Shown: positions 1-4,670 of the stretch, one piece after another
Position numbering within the stretch: position 1 is the stretch's first letter
Layout of the letters: each line of letters opens with the position of its first letter
Source: Gammaproteobacteria bacterium
GTDB taxonomy: Bacteria > Pseudomonadota > Gammaproteobacteria > Chromatiales > Chromatiaceae
Direction: 5' to 3'
Assembly (NCBI GenBank): GCA_030621975.1
Contig: JAUXGQ010000059.1
Location: 1-7,749 of the forward strand
Length of the DNA stretch: 7,749 nt
Notes under the pieces: model-generated
The model's database searches: none
The model's input: the letters and a program-made list of their open reading frames with translations, nothing else
Told to the model about the DNA's origin: nothing
Position numbers and translations under genes: made by a program

Positions 1-69
1 GAGAGGATGGACTTCACCCTGAACGAGCTCATCGAAGAGCGCGACGGGGTACAGAGTCTCCTGTCCTGA
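1..69 (+). CDS. mdh: 3' end of a second malate dehydrogenase copy (partial, 5' end outside window)
   Basis: The + strand is open from base 1 and encodes 22 residues ending at a TGA (67-69). The residues match the C-terminus of the intact minus-strand mdh (residues 308-329) except for one change: Ile here where the intact copy has Thr318 (ATC versus ACC). One further difference is silent (CAG versus CAA, Gln). The two genes would converge, with 26 bases between their stop codons. The reading frame and stop are seen directly; a real second gene is inference. Because the similarity runs to the very edge of the window, this could instead be an assembly fold-back at a contig end or a join of two strain variants. 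Too little of the gene is present to judge whether it is functional. Confidence 0.6.
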   Translation, partial: ERMDFTLNELIEERDGVQSLLS

Positions 70-164
70 TAATCCGCTAGGAGCCTGTCGGACTATCAGG
101 ACAGGAGACTTTGTACCCCGTCGCGCTCTTCGGTGAGCTCGTTCAGGGTGAAGTCCATCCTCTC
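1..164. repeat. Long inverted repeat of the mdh 3' end (arms 1-71 and 94-164)
   Basis: Base 1 pairs with base 164 and the pairing continues to 71/94, with only two mismatches in 71 positions (bases 31 and 54 of the left arm). Imperfect pairing continues inward (73-76 with 89-92, and 79-81 with 84-86), so the symmetry centre is near 82.5. The left arm reaches the window edge, so the repeat probably extends further. In RNA the segment would fold into a very stable hairpin, and it could act as a two-way terminator between convergent genes, but no T-run follows it. Two differences argue against a simple exact copy-back artefact, although sequencing error or strain mixing could produce them. Confidence 0.9.
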
Positions 165-1085
165 GCGGGAGAAGTCGTCTATCTCCAGGTCCTTTATGAC
201 CTCGTACTTGCCTTCGGAGCAGATGCAGGGGACGCCGTAGATCAAGCCCTCGGGAATCCCGTAGGCGCCATCCGAGATCACTCCCATGGTCACCCATTGA
301 CCGTTGCTGCCCAGCGCCCAGTCGTGCATATGGTCGATGGCCGCGTTGGCCGCACTGGCAGCCGAGGACGCGCCGCGGGCGTTGATGATGGCCGCCCCAC
401 GCTTACCGACGGTGGGGATGTAGGTTTCGCGGTACCAGGTCTCGTCGGCGACCAGGGACATGGCGTCCTGGCCATCTACCGTCGCAAACCGAAGATCCGG
501 GTACATGGTGGGCGAATGGTTGCCCCACACCGCCATTTTCTTGATGCTGGTGACCGGTTTGCCGGTCCGCGTGGACAGCTGGGACACCGCCCGATTGTGG
601 TCGAGCCGCATCATTGACGTGAAGTTACCGGGCGGCAGATCCGGTGCCGAGCTCTTGGCGATATAGGCATTGGTGTTGGCCGGATTGCCGACCACGATGA
701 CGCGCACGTCGCGCGAGGCGACATCGTTGAGGGCGCGCCCCTGCTCAATGAAGATCTTGGCGTTGTCCATCAGCAGATCCTTGCGCTCCATGCCCGGACC
801 ACGGGGCTTGGCGCCGACCAGCAAGGCATGGTCGATGTCCTTAAACGCCTCCCTGGGATCGCCGCTACCGAGCATGTCGGCCAACAGCGGGAAAGCGCAA
901 TCTTCGAGCTCCATCATCACGCCCTTGAGCGCGTTCTGCGGTTTCTCCATCGGAAGCTCCAGCATTTGCAGGATGACGGGCTGATCTTTGCCCAGCATCT
1001 CGCCGGAAGCGATACGGAACAAAAGTGCGTAGCCGATCTGGCCGGCTGCACCGGTGACTGCGACTCTAACGGGGGATTTTGCCAC
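96..1085 (-). CDS. mdh: Malate dehydrogenase (NAD-dependent, LDH/MDH family)
   Basis: Cytoplasmic enzyme interconverting malate and oxaloacetate with NAD(H). The chosen start is a GTG (plus-strand 1083-1085) giving 329 residues, the usual length for this bacterial group. A GGAGGA ribosome site (plus-strand 1096-1101) lies 10 bases upstream, and the protein then opens MAKSPVRVAVTGAAGQIG as relatives do. Visible residues: Rossmann loop GAAGQIG (12-18); acidic Glu43 at the end of the second strand, favouring NAD over NADP; mobile-loop Arg95 and Arg101 (GAKPRGPGMERKDLL); Asn134 (VGNPANTN); Asp162 and Arg165 (RLDHNRA); catalytic His190 (WGNHSP). All catalytic residues are present. The frame stays open upstream to a TTG at 1142, but that start lacks comparable support. 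The gene is divergent from the korAB operon across about 625 bases, which suggests a shared role in a TCA or reductive TCA cycle. Its 3' end forms one arm of the inverted repeat at 1-164. Confidence 0.97.
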   Translation of the reverse strand: MAKSPVRVAVTGAAGQIGYALLFRIASGEMLGKDQPVILQMLELPMEKPQNALKGVMMELEDCAFPLLADMLGSGDPREAFKDIDHALLVGAKPRGPGMERKDLLMDNAKIFIEQGRALNDVASRDVRVIVVGNPANTNAYIAKSSAPDLPPGNFTSMMRLDHNRAVSQLSTRTGKPVTSIKKMAVWGNHSPTMYPDLRFATVDGQDAMSLVADETWYRETYIPTVGKRGAAIINARGASSAASAANAAIDHMHDWALGSNGQWVTMGVISDGAYGIPEGLIYGVPCICSEGKYEVIKDLEIDDFSRERMDFTLNELTEERDGVQSLLS

Positions 1086-1205
1086 GGCGAAACAATCCTC
1101 CTTTATCAGGGATGGGTGGTTTGGATCGAACGCGCGCCTCAACAGGCCGACGCGTTCGTTGTTTTCTCGCAGGCAGCAAAGGAAGTTGCGTCCTACGAAC
1201 TTAGC

Positions 1206-1234
1206 ATCCTTGCCGATGGAGAAGTTTTCGTCAA
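1206..1234 (-). promoter_or_regulatory. Candidate sigma-70-type promoter for mdh
   Basis: Read on the minus strand, TTGACG (plus 1229-1234) matches 5 of 6 of the -35 consensus. It is followed after 17 bases by AAGGAT (plus 1206-1211), a weak 3-of-6 -10 box. This would give a leader of roughly 110 bases before the GTG start. Orientation and spacing fit, but the weak -10 makes this only a candidate. Confidence 0.25.
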
Positions 1235-1267
1235 GGTGGTTGGACCAGTTTCACTATGCTTGGAGTG

Positions 1268-1323
1268 GTTTATCGGAATGCGAGGGCGATAAAGCCGATT
1301 CGTGCTTACGCGATCCGATAAAC
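1268..1323. promoter_or_regulatory. Inverted repeat, possible operator or cruciform between divergent genes
   Basis: GTTTATCGGA at 1268-1277 is exactly complementary to TCCGATAAAC at 1314-1323. After a two-base mismatch, GCG (1280-1282) pairs with CGC (1309-1311), so 13 of 15 positions pair across a 26-base loop. A further GCGATAAAGCCGAT at 1286-1299 lies in the loop and repeats the CGATAAA core found at 1316-1322. Arms about 46 bases apart with repeated cores in a divergent promoter region resemble a regulator-binding array, but the factor is unknown and a structural role is equally possible. Confidence 0.45.
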
Positions 1324-1621
1324 AGGGCTCAACCGCCGCCTACTGCTTCCTTTACGTGACCTTGAAAAAGTGATATTTAAGTCTTGTGAGTTGCAGACCG
1401 CGGGTCCGTAGCGCAGTTTCTCCAGCGTGAGAAGCCCAGGCTGGCGCATTGAAAATAATGAAGAATACCGCGGGGCTACACATGCCTCCCGGCTGTTCCA
1501 TCAGTTTTATTTATGGTTACAAGGGCATCTATCAATTGATTTAATGTGGTTTCGCATCGAATTCCTTGGTAGGTTTGCGGGTAAAGAAAAACAAAATAAC
1601 GAGAATTCAAGAATTCCTCAC

Positions 1622-1662
1622 CCAGGGCACCGTTAACCCTGGCTGCAACAACGCCAGTTGTT
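1622..1662 (+). promoter_or_regulatory. Two tandem hairpins in the presumed korA leader
   Basis: CCAGGG (1622-1627) pairs with CCCTGG (1637-1642) around a 9-base loop. Five bases downstream AACAAC (1647-1652) pairs with GTTGTT (1657-1662) around a GCCA loop. A second CAGGG at 1671-1675 could compete for CCCTG (1637-1641). They lie 49-89 bases before the korA GTG, where transcript structure could affect elongation or translation. No T-run follows, so neither looks like an intrinsic terminator. The stems are short and could be chance. Confidence 0.3.
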
Positions 1663-1701
1663 CCTGCGTACAGGGCTTGGGATGGGCCGATCAGCTCGGG
1701 T

Positions 1702-1740
1702 GAGGACAATGTGACTACAACCAAAAAGGAAACACAGGTG
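1702..1740 (+). promoter_or_regulatory. Alternative ribosome sites and GTG starts of korA
   Basis: GAGGA at 1702-1706 precedes the GTG at 1711 by only 4 bases. An in-frame GTG at 1738 is preceded by AAGGA (1726-1730) at a better 7-base spacing. The conserved gamma-domain sequence begins about 30 codons after 1711, so both starts leave the enzyme intact. The longer form is annotated because it has a purine-rich site and an opening (MTTT) like that of the third operon gene; certainty is low. Confidence 0.35.
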
Positions 1741-3648
1741 GAGAGAGAAACCGCAACGGCCTCCGCCGTAGGGCGCGTGGCCGAGACCGTCGACGAGCAC
1801 ATCGTCGAGATCGTCAGTGACTCCGGCGAAGGCGCCCAGAAGGCGGGTCAGACCTTCGGCACAGTCTGCGCAAAGATGGGCAACGGCGTCTGGACGGTGG
1901 AGATCATACCTGCCGAGATTCAGCCCCCGGCCCGCTCGCCGGCCGGCGCCAGCGGGATCCGCATACGCCTCGCGTCCAACTACGTAACCAACATGGGTGA
2001 CGAGGCGGACGTAGTGGTGGCCTTCAACGAACAGGTGCTCTACTCCCGCATCGCCAACGGCGCCTACAAGAAGGGCACGGCCGTTCTTCTCGAGGACAAG
2101 TGGCGCGACGATGCCGTGCCCGAGATCCGTGAGAAGTATGCCAAGGCGGTGGCCGAGTTCAAGGACAACGGTCTGATCGTCCACGAACTGCCCATCGAGA
2201 AGGCCTGTCTCGAGATCACGCCGAACCCGCGCCGGGGCAAGAACATGTTCGTGTTGGGCATGCTCTGTCAAATCTACTCGCGGGATATTGGCAAGGCCAG
2301 AGATGAGATCGCCACCACCTTCCGGCGCAAGGGCGACAAGGTCATCGGGATGAACCAACAGCTGTTCGACGCCGGTTGCCGGTTCGCCGAAGAGCATATC
2401 GACTTCTGCTACGAGGTCCCGCCTCAGGCGGGCCAGGAGGAGCAGAAACAACGCTTTATCGTCACCAACGGCAACACGGCGGTGGGGTTGGGGGTTATGG
2501 CCTCGGGCATGGAGCTGGTGTCCATGTACCCCATCACGCCGGCTACCTCGGCCTCTCATTACCTGGCCGACGCTTATCACCAGGTCGGGGGCTTCGTGCA
2601 TCAGGCCGAGGACGAGATCGCTGCCATCGGCTTCGCCATCGGGTCCTCCTACGCCGGAAAGACCGCCTGCACCATCACCTCGGGGCCGGGTCTCGCGCTC
2701 AAGACGGAGATGGTGGGGCTGGCGGTGATGGCGGAGATTCCCCTGGTGATCGTCGTGGTGCAGCGCGGTGGGCCCTCTACCGGGCTGCCCACCAAGGTAG
2801 AGCAGGGAGATCTGCTGGCGGCGCTGTACGGCGAACCGGGGGACGCGCCCAAGGTGGTGATCGCCGCGGCGACCATCGAAGAATGCCTGCACTTCGTGAT
2901 CATGTCACGCAGACTCGCCGAGGCGTTCCGCACCCCGGTGATCCTGCTGACGGACGCAAACCTGGCCACCGGCGTGCAGCCCTTTCCCCGACCCGAGCCA
3001 ACCATCGACTGGCTGGCTCCTCCCATCGACCAGTCGGAGTGGGACGAGAACATTCCCCCTTATAACTGGGATCCGGAGACCGGTCTCTCCCCCCGCCCGG
3101 TTCCCGGCATGCCCGGGGGCGAGTACATACTCACCGGGCTGGCCCACACCAGCGAGAGCAAGGTCGCCTACGACTCGGACTCGAACCAGCGCGGCTGCAA
3201 CATGCGCAGCCGCAAGTTTGCCGCCCTGGCGAGCACCCTGAAGCCGCCCCAAGTGCACGGCGACCCGGACGGCGACCTGCTGGTGGTCGGCTGGGGCTCG
3301 ACCATGGGCGCCATCGAGGAGGCGATTGACCGGGCGCAGGCCCAGGAACACAAGGTCTCCTCGGTGCATCTGCGCTTTCTCTCACCCATGGAACCCGGGC
3401 TGAAGGAGATATTCCGCCGCTTCCGCAAGGTCATGACCGTCGAAATCAACTACAGCGACGATCCGCAGGCCCCGCTCATCAACGACGACACCCGGCGCTA
3501 CGCCCAGCTCGCCTGGCTGCTCAGGGCCCATACCCTGATGGACATCGACTGCTGGTCGGCGGTCTTCGGTGCTCCCCTGCAGCCGGGGATGATTTACAAG
3601 GTTCTTCTCAAACGCCTCACGGCAATGAACGAGGGGGTAGACAGCTGA
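1711..3648 (+). CDS. korA: 2-oxoacid (2-oxoglutarate):ferredoxin oxidoreductase, fused gamma-alpha subunit
   Basis: Cytoplasmic subunit that, with KorB, interconverts a 2-oxoacid plus CoA with acyl-CoA, CO2 and reduced ferredoxin. In an rTCA cycle it would run as succinyl-CoA carboxylation to 2-oxoglutarate. The 645 residues read as gamma domain (about 30-220, with GEGAQKAG and the PARSPAGASGIRIR stretch), a linker, then the pyrimidine-binding alpha domain (about 248-450) with NGNTAVGLG, MYPITPATSAS (272-282), QAEDE (298-302), TSGPGLALKTE and RGGPSTGLPT (352-361). A further alpha domain starts near 521 (GDLLVVGWGS). There are no cysteine cluster motifs, as expected, since the cluster sits in KorB. 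The gamma-alpha fusion is a known form of this family. RGGPSTGLPT suits 2-oxoglutarate-type enzymes, but substrate choice is inferred. The gene is first in the operon; its TGA overlaps the korB ATG. Confidence 0.93.
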   Translation: MTTTKKETQVERETATASAVGRVAETVDEHIVEIVSDSGEGAQKAGQTFGTVCAKMGNGVWTVEIIPAEIQPPARSPAGASGIRIRLASNYVTNMGDEADVVVAFNEQVLYSRIANGAYKKGTAVLLEDKWRDDAVPEIREKYAKAVAEFKDNGLIVHELPIEKACLEITPNPRRGKNMFVLGMLCQIYSRDIGKARDEIATTFRRKGDKVIGMNQQLFDAGCRFAEEHIDFCYEVPPQAGQEEQKQRFIVTNGNTAVGLGVMASGMELVSMYPITPATSASHYLADAYHQVGGFVHQAEDEIAAIGFAIGSSYAGKTACTITSGPGLALKTEMVGLAVMAEIPLVIVVVQRGGPSTGLPTKVEQGDLLAALYGEPGDAPKVVIAAATIEECLHFVIMSRRLAEAFRTPVILLTDANLATGVQPFPRPEPTIDWLAPPIDQSEWDENIPPYNWDPETGLSPRPVPGMPGGEYILTGLAHTSESKVAYDSDSNQRGCNMRSRKFAALASTLKPPQVHGDPDGDLLVVGWGSTMGAIEEAIDRAQAQEHKVSSVHLRFLSPMEPGLKEIFRRFRKVMTVEINYSDDPQAPLINDDTRRYAQLAWLLRAHTLMDIDCWSAVFGAPLQPGMIYKVLLKRLTAMNEGVDS

Positions 3649-4601
3649 TGTTCGGATTGAAAGCAGATTGGAGTCTCGAGGTCTTCGAGCGTTACTTCAC
3701 CCTGGGCGACTACGCCGGGGGCGAGGCGCGCTGGTGTCCCGGGTGCGGCGACCACGGGGTCCTGACCGCCGCGCAGCGGGTGCTGCGCGACGAGCAGCTG
3801 CATCCGGAGCTCACGGTCGCGGTATCCGGCATCGGCTGCTCCAGCCGCATGCCCCACTACCTGGGCACTTATGGTTTCCACGGTCTGCATGGGCGGGCCC
3901 TGCCCCTGGCCTGCGGTATCAAGTCCCGGCGCCCGGACCTCGACGTCTGGGTGGCCACCGGAGACGGTGACTGCTTCTCCATCGGCACCGCCCACTGGAT
4001 CCATGCCCTGCGCTACAACATGGATATGACCCTGATGGTCTTCGACAACTCCATCTACGGTTTGACCAAGGCCCAGACCTCCCCCACCAGCCCCATCGGC
4101 TTCAAGACCAATACCCACCCGTTCGGCGCCATAATCGCGCCCCTCAACCCGCTCACCGTGACCCTGGGTATAACCAACATCTCGTTCGTGGCCCAGACGG
4201 TGGACTGGAACCCACCCATGCTCTACGAGACCCTCAAGGCCGCGCATCGGCACAAGGGCACCGGCTTCGTGCGCATCATCCAGCGCTGCCCGGTGTATGC
4301 GGACTCGCTCGCAAAGGAGCTGCAGGGAGATCCGTCCAGGTTCCTGCTGCTCAACCACGAGAAGGGTATCCAGATCGACAAGAGCGCGAGCCGCCAGTTC
4401 CCCAATCAGCAGGAACACGACCCTTCGGATCTCGCCAACGCTTTTAAACTCGCGGCCGACACATCCCGGATACCGTTGGGCCTGCTGTACTGGAATCCGG
4501 ACGCACCCTGTTACGAAGACCTCTCGAGCGCAGGCGTCGAGATGACACCGCATGCAAGGCTGGCCGGTTTCAACGCGGCTTTGGACCGACTCACCATATA
4601 A
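3648..4601 (+). CDS. korB: 2-oxoacid (2-oxoglutarate):ferredoxin oxidoreductase, beta subunit
   Basis: Catalytic partner of KorA; it binds thiamine diphosphate and one [4Fe-4S] cluster. The 317 residues fall in the usual range. The four expected cluster cysteines are visible: Cys30 and Cys33 (WCPGCGDH), Cys64 (GIGCSSR) and Cys214 (QRCPVY). The thiamine diphosphate/Mg motif is GDGD (105-108) with DNSIYGLT (133-140) closing it, followed by KAQTSPTS as in relatives. The C-terminal part (GLLYWNPDAP) is also typical of the family. No ferredoxin domain is built into either Kor subunit, so an outside ferredoxin is needed. The start ATG (3648-3650) shares a base with the korA stop (TGATG), and GAGGGGG at 3631-3637 serves as ribosome site 10 bases upstream, so the two subunits are probably made in equal amounts. 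The stop is followed by a 69-base gap before the next gene. Confidence 0.95.
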   Translation: MFGLKADWSLEVFERYFTLGDYAGGEARWCPGCGDHGVLTAAQRVLRDEQLHPELTVAVSGIGCSSRMPHYLGTYGFHGLHGRALPLACGIKSRRPDLDVWVATGDGDCFSIGTAHWIHALRYNMDMTLMVFDNSIYGLTKAQTSPTSPIGFKTNTHPFGAIIAPLNPLTVTLGITNISFVAQTVDWNPPMLYETLKAAHRHKGTGFVRIIQRCPVYADSLAKELQGDPSRFLLLNHEKGIQIDKSASRQFPNQQEHDPSDLANAFKLAADTSRIPLGLLYWNPDAPCYEDLSSAGVEMTPHARLAGFNAALDRLTI

Positions 4602-4606
4602 ATTCT

Positions 4607-4643
4607 ACCTGTTAAAAAACACATCCGGGACAGGTTGCCGGAT
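4607..4643 (+). promoter_or_regulatory. Two interleaved, mutually exclusive hairpins between korB and the 840-residue gene
   Basis: ACCTGT (4607-4612) can pair with ACAGGT (4630-4635), and ATCCGG (4623-4628) can pair with CCGGAT (4638-4643). The arms interleave (A-B-A'-B'), so only one stem forms easily; a pseudoknot would leave just two bases (4636-4637) to cross a 6-bp stem, which is sterically poor. A run of six A lies in the first loop. The next gene's ribosome site, GGGGAG, is at 4655-4660. This could tune expression or RNA processing inside the operon. It is not a good terminator, because no U-run follows. Confidence 0.35.
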
Positions 4644-4670
4644 TTCCGAGGCAAGGGGAGCTTTTGAAAA

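Larger units (their letters stand above)
1086..1710. other. Divergent intergenic region between mdh and korA
   Basis: About 625 bases with no open frame that looks like a real protein. Compared with the flanking genes, the part from about 1440 to 1620 is clearly richer in A and T. Contents seen: the mdh ribosome site near 1096-1101; a candidate mdh promoter at 1206-1234; a long-armed inverted repeat at 1268-1323; a perfect 10-base palindrome ATCAATTGAT at 1531-1540; three GAATTC hexamers (1559-1564, 1603-1608, 1611-1616, the last two spaced 8 bases apart); and two tandem hairpins at 1622-1662. No tRNA, rRNA or known riboswitch was recognised. The size and divergent layout suggest that both promoters and regulator sites lie here. 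I found no convincing sigma-70 pair for korA. Confidence 0.6.

Noticed and set aside
72..93. Centre of the inverted repeat as a remnant insertion-sequence end
   Set aside because: The short centre contains no recognisable transposon terminus or target duplication that I can support.
1086..1142. Upstream TTG start for mdh, adding 19 residues
   Set aside because: The added residues are not typical of the family, and the GTG at 1085 has a GGAGGA site at 10 bases and gives the normal 329 residues.
828..1359. Two overlapping + strand open frames across the mdh 5' end and spacer
   Set aside because: They begin inside mdh on the opposite strand, have low-complexity composition and show no family features.
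1531..1540. ATCAATTGAT as an FNR/Anr box
   Set aside because: FNR boxes read TTGAT-N4-ATCAA. Here the half-sites are in the opposite order and overlapping, so only a generic palindrome is supported.
1536..1564. TTGATT followed after 17 bases by GAATTC as a korA promoter
   Set aside because: The -10 matches poorly and the site is no better than others in this AT-rich stretch.
1633..2892. Minus-strand open frame of 419 codons
   Set aside because: Opposite korA over its gamma and alpha domains; composition is His/Gly/Arg-rich and no family is recognisable.
3594..4553. Minus-strand open frame of 319 codons
   Set aside because: Antisense to korB, which carries all expected cysteine and thiamine motifs.
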